56,923 nt of DNA from Armatimonadota bacterium (GTDB lineage Bacteria > Sysuimicrobiota > Sysuimicrobiia > Sysuimicrobiales > Humicultoraceae), in the NCBI GenBank assembly GCA_031081715.1, contig JAVHMA010000022.1, forward strand, positions 1 through 56,923, in the 5' to 3' direction. Each line of letters begins with the position of its first letter. Position 1 is the first letter of the stretch. Of the stretch, positions 42,511 through 50,343 are shown piece by piece. The translations under genes were made by a program, and so were the position numbers. A model generated the notes under the pieces. The model made no database searches. It saw nothing but the letters and a program-made list of their open reading frames with translations, and was not told where the DNA came from.

Positions 42511-44454
42511 CTACCGGAACAGGCCCGCGGCGAGCAGCACGATGACCCCGAGCGCGATCGCCAGCAGGTAGTTCTGCGCACGGCCGGTCTGCACGTACCG
42601 GAGCACGCCGCCGGCGGTCTGCGCGATCCAGCCCAGTAGGTTCACGGCTCCGTCCACGACGTACAGGTCGAAGACCCGGTACAGTCGCGCCAGACCCAGG
42701 CCGGCGAAGCCGAACAGGTTCACGATCAGGTCGATCACGTAGACGTCGAAGGTCCTTAGCGCCCGGGCGACCGCGAGCGTCGGCCGGACGACCGCCGCCG
42801 CGTAGAGTTCGTCGAAGTAGTACTTGTGGGCCACCAGGGTGAACAGCGGGCCCGCGGCGCGCCGCAGGGCCCCCGACGGCACGACCTTCCAGTGGTAGAC
42901 CGCCGCGGCGGCGGCGATGCCCGCGCCGGAGGCGCCCACGCCCGCGAGCGCCACGCCCCAGCTGAACGCCGGGGCCTTGAGGCCCTCGAAGTGCAGGTAG
43001 TGGTGGAACGGGTTCCCCAGAAACGGCGCGCCGACCAGGCCGATGCCCGCCGAGAAGACCGCCAGCACCCACAGGGGCCGGGTCATGACCGCCGGGCTCT
43101 CGTGCGGGTGGGCGTGGTGCGACCGCGTCGTGCCGGCGAAGGTGTAGAAGATCACCCGGAACATGTAGAACGCCGTCAGGAACGCCGCCGCCAGGGCCAT
43201 CGCGTACAGCCCCCGGTGGTGGTGGAACGCCTCGAGCAGGATCTCGTCCTTACTCCAGAAGCCGGCGAACGGCGGCACGCCGGCCAGCGCCAGCGTGCCG
43301 ATCAAGAACGTCCAGTAGGTGGACGGCATGGCGCGCGCCAGGCCGCCCATCGCCTTGATGTCGTTGGTGTGCATCGCGTGGATCACGCTGCCGGCGCCCA
43401 GGAACAGCAAGGCCTTGAAGAAGGCGTGCGTCATCAGGTGGAACATGCCGGCCGCGTACCCGAGCATGCCCAGGCCGAGCATCATGTACCCGAGCTGGCT
43501 GATCGTCGAGTAGGCGAGCACGCGCTTGATGTCGTCCTGCACGACGGCGATCGTGGCCGCCATGAGCGCGGTGACCGCGCCGATCCACGCGACCACCGTG
43601 AGCGCCCCGTGCCCCGGTGACTCGAAGAACAGCAGGTAGGTCCGCGCGACCATGTACACGCCGGCGGCCACCATGGTCGCGGCGTGGATGAGCGCGGACA
43701 CCGGCGTCGGGCCCTCCATGGCATCGGGCAACCAGGTGTGCAGCGGCACCTGGGCCGATTTACCGATCGCCCCGCCGAAGAGGAGCACCGCGACCACGGT
43801 GAGCAGCGGCAGCCCGCCCACCATCATCCCCTCGAGCGCCCCGGCGTGCACCTTCGCGAAGATCTCCTCGAACCGGAACGTGCCCAGGGTGAAGAAGACC
43901 AGCAGGATGCCCAGGAACATGAAGAGGTCGCCGACGCGCGTCGTGACGAACGCCTTCATCGATGCGCGCGCGGCCGACGGCTTCTCGAAGTAGAACCCGA
44001 TGAGCAGGTAGGAGCACAGCCCCACCAGCTCCCACCCGGCGTAGAGGAACAGCAGGTTGTTCGCGAGCACGAGCAGCAGCATCGACGCCGCGAAAAGCGA
44101 CAGGTAGGCGAAGAAGCGGGAGAACCGCGGGTCGTCGTGCATGTAGCCGACGGAGTAGACGAAGATCATCGACCCGACGATCGTGACCACGAGCAGCATG
44201 ACGGTGGTCAGGTTGTCCACCCGCAGGCCCAGGTCGAGCGCCGTCTGACCGTAGGGCACCCAGCGCACGTTGAGCTCGTGGGCCTTTGCGCCCCCCAGCC
44301 CCTCGACGAAGATGCCGATCGACAGCAGCGCGGCCAGCCCGATGCCGGCGATGGCCACGTAGGCGCCCCGGCCCGGCAGCCTCGGCCCGAAGGCGAAGAT
44401 GAGGGCGCAGGCGACCAGCGGCAGGACCGGGATCAGCCAGGCCAGCTCACGCAT
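42511..44454 (-). CDS. nuoL: NADH-quinone oxidoreductase subunit L
   Basis: A 647-residue antiporter-like subunit with the long lateral helix expected at its C-terminus. Conserved parts are LDLGLRVDNLTTVMLLVVTI, FLYAGWELVGLCSYLLIGFY (channel Glu), GKSAQVPLHTWLPDAMEGPT (Lys) and QDDIKRVLAYSTISQLGYMM. It is the distal proton pump of complex I. Normal length and no broken segments. It starts 3 bases after nuoK ends. Confidence 0.97.
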   Translation of the reverse strand: MRELAWLIPVLPLVACALIFAFGPRLPGRGAYVAIAGIGLAALLSIGIFVEGLGGAKAHELNVRWVPYGQTALDLGLRVDNLTTVMLLVVTIVGSMIFVYSVGYMHDDPRFSRFFAYLSLFAASMLLLVLANNLLFLYAGWELVGLCSYLLIGFYFEKPSAARASMKAFVTTRVGDLFMFLGILLVFFTLGTFRFEEIFAKVHAGALEGMMVGGLPLLTVVAVLLFGGAIGKSAQVPLHTWLPDAMEGPTPVSALIHAATMVAAGVYMVARTYLLFFESPGHGALTVVAWIGAVTALMAATIAVVQDDIKRVLAYSTISQLGYMMLGLGMLGYAAGMFHLMTHAFFKALLFLGAGSVIHAMHTNDIKAMGGLARAMPSTYWTFLIGTLALAGVPPFAGFWSKDEILLEAFHHHRGLYAMALAAAFLTAFYMFRVIFYTFAGTTRSHHAHPHESPAVMTRPLWVLAVFSAGIGLVGAPFLGNPFHHYLHFEGLKAPAFSWGVALAGVGASGAGIAAAAAVYHWKVVPSGALRRAAGPLFTLVAHKYYFDELYAAAVVRPTLAVARALRTFDVYVIDLIVNLFGFAGLGLARLYRVFDLYVVDGAVNLLGWIAQTAGGVLRYVQTGRAQNYLLAIALGVIVLLAAGLFR

Positions 44455-44457
44455 CGG

Positions 44458-44769
44458 CTACCACTTCATGACGTTGATCTCGTCGACGTGGACGGTCTCC
44501 AGGTTCCGGTAGGCCGACATGACCAGCGCGAGACCCACGCCCGCCTCGCAGGCGGCCAGCGTGATGACCACCAGCGCGAACACCTGCCCGTTGAGCGCCC
44601 CGGGGGCGACGTACTTGTTGAACGCCACGAGGTTGATGTTCGCGGCGTTGAGCATGAGCTCGACACCCATCAGGATCGCCACCGCGTTCCGCCGGGTGAG
44701 CATGGCGAACAGCCCCAGGCAGAACAGCAGCGTCGAGAGGACCAGGAAGTGCGTCAGGCCCAGCGTCAC
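44458..44769 (-). CDS. nuoK: NADH-quinone oxidoreductase subunit K
   Basis: A 103-residue, three-helix subunit (HFLVLSTLLFCLGLFAML, NAVAILMGVELMLNAANINL, FALVVITLAACEAGVGLALV). The two glutamates on the central proton path are visible in MGVELML and ACEAGVG. It joins J, H and A at the quinone-end of the membrane arm. Located between J and L as usual. Confidence 0.96.
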   Translation of the reverse strand: MTLGLTHFLVLSTLLFCLGLFAMLTRRNAVAILMGVELMLNAANINLVAFNKYVAPGALNGQVFALVVITLAACEAGVGLALVMSAYRNLETVHVDEINVMKW

Positions 44770-44779
44770 GGACGCCTCC

Positions 44780-45271
44780 CTACCGCTCCCGCCGCGCGAT
44801 AACGATCGCGCCCATCAGCGCGACCAGCAGGACGAAGCTGGTCACGATGAAGACCAGGATGGCGCTGGTCAGGAACGTCGTGCCGATGGACGTGGCGGTG
44901 TACTGGGGCAGCGTCCCCGCCGCGCGCGGCCACGCGGTCCCGAAGAACACGGCCATCAGCAGGGCAGCCAGCACCGCCACCGCGATCGTGCCGGGCAGCA
45001 CCTGCTCGTTGACCTGCCGGAACCGCGCGCCCGTGCCGTGCTCGGTGAGCATGATGACGAACAGGATGAGGACGGTGATGGCGCCCGCGTAGATCAAGAC
45101 CTGGATGCCCGCCACGTACTCGGCCTGCAGCAGGATGTAGACCCCCGCGATCCCCAGCAGCGTCGGGATGAGCGACAGGGCGCTGCGGACGATGTTCTGC
45201 GAGGCGACCACGACGACCGCCGAGACGAGGGTCACCACCGACAGGATGATGAACGCGGCGAGCTGTCCCAT
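44780..45271 (-). CDS. nuoJ: NADH-quinone oxidoreductase subunit J
   Basis: A 163-residue five-helix subunit beginning GQLAAFIILSVVTLVSAVVV. The conserved stretch LLQAEYVAGIQVLIYAGAIT (Glu-Tyr, with the pi-bulge that couples quinone chemistry to pumping) is present, then VLILFVIMLTE. The ATG at 45271 lies 2 bases after nuoH; a longer frame upstream is a shadow of nuoH and nuoA. Size is typical. Confidence 0.94.
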   Translation of the reverse strand: MGQLAAFIILSVVTLVSAVVVVASQNIVRSALSLIPTLLGIAGVYILLQAEYVAGIQVLIYAGAITVLILFVIMLTEHGTGARFRQVNEQVLPGTIAVAVLAALLMAVFFGTAWPRAAGTLPQYTATSIGTTFLTSAILVFIVTSFVLLVALMGAIVIARRER

Positions 45272-45273
45272 GG

Positions 45274-46254
45274 CTAGAAGGTGACCCGGTACCCCGTAAT
45301 GAGGATCCAGACCAGACCCGCGGGAAGCAGGACCTTCCACGACAGGTTGAGGAGCTGGTCGAGCCGGTAGCGCGGGTAGGTCCAGCGTACCCACATCAGC
45401 AGGAACACGATCAGGTACATCTTGAGGAGGAACCAGACGACCCCCGGCAGCACCGGGCCCTTCCACCCGCCCAGGAACAGCGTGGTCGCCATGGCCGCCA
45501 TGGCGAACATCTCGCCGTACTCGCCGAGCTGGAAGAGCGCGAAGCGCATGCCGGTATACTCGGAGAAGTACCCCGCCACCAACTCGGACTCGGCCTCGGG
45601 CAGGTCGAAGGGCACGCGGTTCACCTCGGCGGTGGCCGCGATCAGGAAGATCACGAAGGCCGGGAACTGCCGGAAGGCGAACGAACCGAACCACCCCGCC
45701 TGCGCCTCCACGATGCCGACCGTCGAGAGCGTGCCCGCCTCCATCGCGACGGCGATCAGGGCCATCGCCAGCGGCAGCTCGTAGCTGATCATCTGCGAGG
45801 CCGACCGCAACCCGCCGAGCAGGGCGTACTTGTTGTTGGACGCGAAGCCGCCGGCCAGGATGCCGACGACCGTGAGCGAGGCCATGGCGGCGAAGAAGAC
45901 GACGCCGATGTTGAGGTCGCGCACCACCAGCACGCGGTCGCCGAGCGTCCCGAAGGGGATCACCACCCAGCTCATCAACCCCGCCACCGCCACCACCAGC
46001 GGCGCGGTGTTGAAGATGGCGCGGTCGGCCGCGCGGGGCTCGATGTGCTCCTTCTGGAGGAGCTTGATCGTGTCCGCCACAGTCTGCAGGAGCCCCTGCG
46101 GCCCGACGTGCTTGGGCCCCAGGCGCGACTGGATCCAGCCGCCGACCTTCCGCTCGAGCAGCACGCCGAACATGGCCGCCACCACGGCCATGAAGGTGAA
46201 GACCGCCGCGGTCAGCAGCACGGCGCGAACGATCTCGAGCGGCCAGTTCACCAT
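45274..46254 (-). CDS. nuoH: NADH-quinone oxidoreductase subunit H
   Basis: A 326-residue eight-helix subunit that forms most of the quinone-binding cavity. Markers are LLERKVGGWIQSRLGPKHVGPQ (residue limit reached; positions about 30-52), QTVADTIKLLQKE, RVPFDLPEAESELVAGYFSE (the charged loop at the E-channel) and WVRWTYPRYRLDQLL. In most bacteria nuoH follows nuoG or nuoD; here it follows nuoA directly, 12 bases away. Confidence 0.96.
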   Translation of the reverse strand: MVNWPLEIVRAVLLTAAVFTFMAVVAAMFGVLLERKVGGWIQSRLGPKHVGPQGLLQTVADTIKLLQKEHIEPRAADRAIFNTAPLVVAVAGLMSWVVIPFGTLGDRVLVVRDLNIGVVFFAAMASLTVVGILAGGFASNNKYALLGGLRSASQMISYELPLAMALIAVAMEAGTLSTVGIVEAQAGWFGSFAFRQFPAFVIFLIAATAEVNRVPFDLPEAESELVAGYFSEYTGMRFALFQLGEYGEMFAMAAMATTLFLGGWKGPVLPGVVWFLLKMYLIVFLLMWVRWTYPRYRLDQLLNLSWKVLLPAGLVWILITGYRVTF

Positions 46255-46266
46255 GCGCGGCCGGCC

Positions 46267-46626
46267 CTACGTCCACTCCAGGGCGCCCTTGCGCCAGGCG
46301 TGGATCAGCCCCAGCAGCAGGATGCCCACGAAGATCAGCATGACGAAGAAGGCATAGCGGCCGTACTGTCGGAACACGATCGACCAGGGGTAGAGGTAGA
46401 TCACCTCGACGTCGAAGATGACGAAGACCAGCGAGAACAGGTAGTAGCGCACGTTGAACTGCGCCCACGCCTGCCCGAACGGCACGACCCCGGACTCGTA
46501 GGTGGTGCGCTTCTGCGGCTGCGCCAGGCGCGGCGCCAGGGCCCAGACGACGGCCAGCGGCAGGGCGGCCATCGCCAGACCCACGACGAGGAACACGCCC
46601 ACGTAGAGCCAGTCAACCAGCAGCAT
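46267..46626 (-). CDS. nuoA: NADH-quinone oxidoreductase subunit A
   Basis: A 119-residue three-helix subunit. TTYESGVVPFGQAWAQFNVR is the conserved first loop and YLFSLVFVIFDVEVIYLYPW contains the Asp/Glu pair of helix 2. It is the first gene of the membrane-arm operon. The 153 bases upstream, up to the yvcK stop, hold no clear promoter hexamers; transcription may come from there or from read-through. The usual next genes nuoB, nuoC and nuoD are missing. Confidence 0.95.
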   Translation of the reverse strand: MLLVDWLYVGVFLVVGLAMAALPLAVVWALAPRLAQPQKRTTYESGVVPFGQAWAQFNVRYYLFSLVFVIFDVEVIYLYPWSIVFRQYGRYAFFVMLIFVGILLLGLIHAWRKGALEWT

Positions 46627-46779
46627 GCCCGTCCCTCGCGCATGTCCGCCGGGGCGTGGGGTCCACGGTGGGGATCAACGCCCGGCTCGCTCGCACCTGT
46701 GCTCCCGGCGGTCGGGATGTTCGAATGGATGGCTCTGCACGAACCGACGCTGAGTGTTCGGCGCCGGCGACCCGGACTC

Positions 46780-48126
46780 CTACGGCCGACCGGCCACCGG
46801 CATGCGGCGGTCGGGCGCCGGCCGCCCGGCGGCACCCATCACCCGGAGCACGGCGGCGGCCAGGCGGAGCGGGTCGTGGCGGAGCAGCTCCGCCTCGCTC
46901 ATCAGGCCGGCGCCCAGCGGCGCCAGGCCCATCGCCTCCAGCTCCTCCAGCGCCGGATCCACGGGGCGGCTTCCCTGGTCGGCGTACCGATCCAGCAGGG
47001 CGCGGTTCCGCGGCGGCGTGGTGTTGACCAGCACATGGCCGAAGAGCGCCGCGCCGGCGTGCGCGTGGATGGCGCGTACGTGGTCGGCCGCGGTGTAACC
47101 GTCGGTCTCGCCCGGCTGGGTCATGACGTTGCAGACATAGACGCAGGGCACCTGCGCCTCGCGGATCGCCTCCGCGATGCCGCGGACCAGCAGGGTGGGA
47201 ATCACGCTGGTGTACAGGCTGCCCGGGCCGATGACGATCAGGTCGGCCTCGGCGATGGCCTCCAGCACCTCGGGGAGCGGGTAGACTTCATCCGGCCGCA
47301 GGAACACGCGCCGGATGCGCCGCCGGGCCGCGGTGATGTTCGACTCGCCCTCCACCACCCCGCCGTCCTCGAACTGGGCCACCAGCACGACGTCGTGGCC
47401 CGTGGCCGGCAGCACGCGGCCGCGGATGTTGAGGACCTTGCTCGTCTCCTTGACGGCCATCTCCACATCGCCCGTGACGCCGGTCAGGCTGGCGATGAAG
47501 AGGTTGCCGAAGGCGTGGCCGTCGAGCGCGCCGCCCTTGAAGCGATACTCGAACAGCCGGGTCATCAGCGGCTCGGACTCGGCGAGCGCCACCAGGCAGT
47601 GCCGGATATCGCCCGGCGGCAGGATGCCGAGTTCGCGGCGCAGCCGGCCCGAGGAGCCGCCGTCGTCGAAGACGGTGACCACCGCGGTGATGTTCGAGGT
47701 GTGGTGCTTCAGCCCGCGCAGCAGCGTGGCCAGCCCGGTCCCGCCGCCGAGCGCGACGACATGCAGGCCGCGTCGCCGCCGGCGGCGCTCGCGCAGCTCC
47801 TCGACGATCGTGGTGCTGCCGGAGGGGAAGAGCACGCGGTCGATGGACCGCAACACGCCGCGCAGTCCCAGCGCCACCAGCGCCAGCCCGGCCCCGAGCC
47901 CGAGTGTGCCGAGCCACAGCGGCGTCAGGCGCCCGCCCGTGGCCTCGCCCGCCCGGCCGGCCAGCCGCTCCACCGCCGCCTCGTAGGCGGCGAGCACGCC
48001 GACCTCGGCGAGCAAGGAGAACCCCGCGCCGAATAGGAGCAACCCGAGCCCGATGAGCAGGCCCCAGCGCTTGATGCCGATGCCCGGCGTCAACCAGCGC
48101 AGCCAGCGTCGGAGCTGATCGCTCAC
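46780..48126 (-). CDS. yvcK: Gluconeogenesis factor YvcK/CofD-like protein with N-terminal membrane domain
   Basis: A 448-residue protein. Two N-terminal helices (WGLLIGLGLLLFGAGFSLLA and LGTLGLGAGLALVALGLRGV) precede a CofD/YvcK domain: HVVALGGGTGLATLLRGLK, TVFDDGGSSGRLRRELGILP, PGDIRHCLVAL, FGNLFIASLTG and GPGSLYTSVIPTLLV. YvcK binds UDP-sugars and supports cell-wall synthesis and growth on gluconeogenic carbon in Firmicutes. The ATG overlaps the rapZ stop by 4 bases. The usual third partner, whiA, does not follow. Confidence 0.9.
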   Translation of the reverse strand: MSDQLRRWLRWLTPGIGIKRWGLLIGLGLLLFGAGFSLLAEVGVLAAYEAAVERLAGRAGEATGGRLTPLWLGTLGLGAGLALVALGLRGVLRSIDRVLFPSGSTTIVEELRERRRRRRGLHVVALGGGTGLATLLRGLKHHTSNITAVVTVFDDGGSSGRLRRELGILPPGDIRHCLVALAESEPLMTRLFEYRFKGGALDGHAFGNLFIASLTGVTGDVEMAVKETSKVLNIRGRVLPATGHDVVLVAQFEDGGVVEGESNITAARRRIRRVFLRPDEVYPLPEVLEAIAEADLIVIGPGSLYTSVIPTLLVRGIAEAIREAQVPCVYVCNVMTQPGETDGYTAADHVRAIHAHAGAALFGHVLVNTTPPRNRALLDRYADQGSRPVDPALEELEAMGLAPLGAGLMSEAELLRHDPLRLAAAVLRVMGAAGRPAPDRRMPVAGRP

Positions 48127-48995
48127 GACGCCGCCTCCGCCTCGCCGTTGCGGCGCAGGTCGCGGTGCCGCACCCGCACGCGGTACCCCAGGCGCCTGAG
48201 CTGCCGGCCGAGCAGGTCGCCGAGGACCACCGAGCGATGACGGCCGCCGGTGCAGCCCACGCCGATGGTGAGGTGGGTCTTGCCCTCCTGCACGAACCGC
48301 GGGAGCAGGTAAGCGGCGAACTCACGGAGCCGGCCCACGAACTCGCGCGTCTCGGGCTGGCCCAGCACGAATCGCCGCACCCGCGGGTGCGTGCCGGGCA
48401 GCGGCCGCAGCGCCTCGTGGTAGTGCGGGTTCGGGAGGAACCGGACGTCGAACAGCAGGTCGGCGTCGATCGGGATGCCGTACTTGTACCCGAAGGTAAC
48501 GATGCTGACCGTAAGCGGCGGCGCGGCGCCCCGGCCGGTCGGGTAGGCGCCGGCGATCTCGCCGCGGAGGTCCTGCACACTCAGCCGCGTCGTGTCGATG
48601 ATGCGCTGGGCGCGGCCCTTCACGGCCTCGAGCCGGCGGCGCTCCGCCCGGATGCCGGCCAGTACGCTGCCGGTCTGGGCGAGCGGGTGCTTCCGGCGCG
48701 TCTCCTTGAAGCGCCGCACCAGCACCTCGTCCGCCGCGTCGAGGAAAAGGATGCTGGCCGCCAGCCCCCGCCGGCGCACGTCCTCCACGGCCGAGAGGAG
48801 TTCGTCGAAGAACTCGCCGCCGCGGATGTCGATGCCGAGCGCCACCCGTCGGATGCGTCCTCCCGAGTGCAGACAGAGGTCGGCGAACTTGGGCAACAGC
48901 GCCGGCGGCAGGTTGTCCACGCAGAAGAACCCGAGATCCTCGAAGACGCGCAGCGCGGTGGACTTGCCGGCGCCCGAGAGCCCGGTGACGATCAC
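48123..48995 (-). CDS. rapZ: RapZ/YvcJ-family nucleotide-binding protein
   Basis: About 290 residues. The P-loop VTGLSGAGKSTALRVFEDLG is at the very start, followed by CVDNLPPALLPKFADL, LFLDAADEVLVRRFKETRRKHPLA, and the C-terminal GYKYGIPIDADLLFDVRFLPNP, GCTGGRHRSVVL. RapZ-type proteins bind GTP/ATP and sense or regulate sugar precursors; E. coli RapZ controls glmS mRNA decay. The start is uncertain: no ATG exists, the GTG at 48995 trims the first strand slightly (QF upstream), and the only longer canonical start, TTG at 49103, would overlap the previous gene by 44 bases. It is co-translated with yvcK. Confidence 0.88.
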   Translation of the reverse strand: MIVTGLSGAGKSTALRVFEDLGFFCVDNLPPALLPKFADLCLHSGGRIRRVALGIDIRGGEFFDELLSAVEDVRRRGLAASILFLDAADEVLVRRFKETRRKHPLAQTGSVLAGIRAERRRLEAVKGRAQRIIDTTRLSVQDLRGEIAGAYPTGRGAAPPLTVSIVTFGYKYGIPIDADLLFDVRFLPNPHYHEALRPLPGTHPRVRRFVLGQPETREFVGRLREFAAYLLPRFVQEGKTHLTIGVGCTGGRHRSVVLGDLLGRQLRRLGYRVRVRHRDLRRNGEAEAAS

Positions 48996-49059
48996 GAACT
49001 GGACCCGGTCGCCCCGACCGCGGCGGACCTGGGGGCGCCGGAGCCGGGTCGGCAGCCGT

Positions 49060-49407
49060 CTACCGCCCGATGAGGTGGCTGAGCCCCGTGCTGATGATCG
49101 CAATGAGCAGCGCCCCCCAGAAGGCTGCGGCGAACGACGAGATCTGGAGCGATCCGGGCGCGAGCCAGGCGACGATGTACAGCATGAGCGCGTTGATCAC
49201 CAGCGTGAACAGCCCGAGCGTGAGGATGTTGATGGGCAGCGTGAGGATCAGGAAGACCCAGCGGATGGACGCGTTGACCAGCCCCAGGATCAGCGCAGCG
49301 ACGATCACCCCGGTCGTGCCGGGCACCGTCAGCCCGGGCACAACGCGGGACGTGACGTAGATCGCGATGCCGTTGAACAGCCACCGGAGCAGGAATCCGC
49401 CGAGCAT
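49060..49407 (-). CDS. Phage-holin-4-like (YvlD-type) membrane protein
   Basis: A 115-residue protein with four hydrophobic helices (FLLRWLFNGIAIYVTSRVVP, VIVAALILGLVNASIRWVFL, LTLGLFTLVINALMLYIVAW, AAFWGALLIAIISTGLSHLI). It fits the PF04020 group named after phage holins but widespread on bacterial chromosomes with no proven lytic role. There are no phage genes around, so it is an ordinary membrane protein here. It precedes rapZ on the same strand. Confidence 0.8.
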   Translation of the reverse strand: MLGGFLLRWLFNGIAIYVTSRVVPGLTVPGTTGVIVAALILGLVNASIRWVFLILTLPINILTLGLFTLVINALMLYIVAWLAPGSLQISSFAAAFWGALLIAIISTGLSHLIGR

Positions 49408-49442
49408 GGGCGCCTCCCCGAACGATGAGGACGTTGACTCCC

Positions 49443-49451
49443 AGTATAGCA
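49443..49451 (-). promoter_or_regulatory. Extended -10 promoter for the holin-like/rapZ/yvcK unit
   Basis: On the minus strand TGCTATACT is an extended -10 (TG-N-TATACT). It would start transcription near 49436 and leave a leader of about 29 bases before the ATG at 49407. No -35 is evident, as is common for extended -10 promoters. It lies just past the sucD stop codon. Confidence 0.5.
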
Positions 49452-49459
49452 GCCGGGGG

Positions 49460-50326
49460 CTAGAGCAGCCGGCGCACCACCTCGGCCACCCGGGACGGCA
49501 GGTCCACCACCGTGATGCCCGCGGCGGCCATGGCGGCCATCTTCGCCTGAGCGGTCCCCTCGGTGCCCGAGATCACCGCGCCCGCGTGCCCCATGCGCTT
49601 ACCCGGTGGCGCGGTCACGCCGGCGATGTAGCCCACCACCGGTTTGCGGACCGACGCCCCGACGTAGCGCGCGGCCTCCTCCTCGGCGCCGCCGCCGATC
49701 TCGCCGACCATGACGATGGCCCGCGTCTGCGGGTCGGCCGCGAACAGCTCGATCGCCTCCTGGAAGGACAGCCCGACCACCGGGTCGCCGCCCAGGCCGA
49801 GCGCGGTGCTCTGCCCCAGGCCGGCGGCGGTCAGCCCCGCGACGATCTCGTAGGTCAGCGTGCCGCTGCGCGAGACGAGCCCGACCGGCCCCGGGGTGAA
49901 CAGGTGGTTCGGCATGATGCCGATCTTGCACTGACCGGGAGAGGTGACGCCCGGCCCGTTGGGACCGATGACCCGTACACCGGCCGCGCGCGCCGCGGCC
50001 ACCACGGCGATCGCGTCGTGCACCGGGATATGCTCGGTGATGATGACCACGGGGTCGAGCCGGGACGCGATCGCCTCCAGCGCCGCGTCCTTCGCCGCGC
50101 GTGCCGGCACGAAGATGCACGCCGCGTTCGCGCCGGTAGCGGCCACGGCCTCGGCGACCGTGTCGAAGACCGGCACGCCCGCGACCTCGGCGCCGCCCTT
50201 GCCGGGCGTGACCCCGGCGGCCACCGCGGTCCCGAACTCGAGCATGCGGCGCGTGTGGAACTCGCCCTGGTAGCCGGTGATGCCCTGGACCAGGACGCGG
50301 GTGGATGCGTTGACGAGAATGGCCAT
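49460..50326 (-). CDS. sucD: Succinate-CoA ligase subunit alpha
   Basis: A 288-residue CoA-binding subunit. It has RVLVQGITGYQGEFHTRRML, GVTPGKGG, the CoA-side stretch VIGPNGPGVTSPGQCKIGIMP, SRSGTLTYEIV, VGLSFQEAIELF and the phospho-histidine His247 in KRMGHAGAVISG. It converts succinyl-CoA to succinate with substrate-level phosphorylation. The ATG at 50326 has GGAGG 5 bases upstream. It follows sucC by 17 bases. Confidence 0.96.
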   Translation of the reverse strand: MAILVNASTRVLVQGITGYQGEFHTRRMLEFGTAVAAGVTPGKGGAEVAGVPVFDTVAEAVAATGANAACIFVPARAAKDAALEAIASRLDPVVIITEHIPVHDAIAVVAAARAAGVRVIGPNGPGVTSPGQCKIGIMPNHLFTPGPVGLVSRSGTLTYEIVAGLTAAGLGQSTALGLGGDPVVGLSFQEAIELFAADPQTRAIVMVGEIGGGAEEEAARYVGASVRKPVVGYIAGVTAPPGKRMGHAGAVISGTEGTAQAKMAAMAAAGITVVDLPSRVAEVVRRLL

Positions 50327-50343
50327 GGACGCCTCCGCTGGGT

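Noticed and set aside
40047-42545. 832-residue open frame on the plus strand across nuoN and nuoM
   Set aside because: It is the antisense of two intact membrane-protein genes and consists of charged, low-complexity sequence; the open frame is a by-product of GC-rich codon use.
44780-46468. Apparent 562-residue fusion ending in NuoJ
   Set aside because: Only the last 163 residues are protein-like; the rest is an out-of-frame shadow of nuoH and nuoA. nuoJ starts at 45271.
46045-48036. 663-residue plus-strand frame across nuoH, nuoA and yvcK
   Set aside because: Antisense to three recognisable genes with no domain of its own.
49060-49407. Prophage remnant suggested by the holin-like protein
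   Set aside because: No integrase, capsid, lysis or other phage genes surround it; PF04020-type proteins are common on chromosomes.
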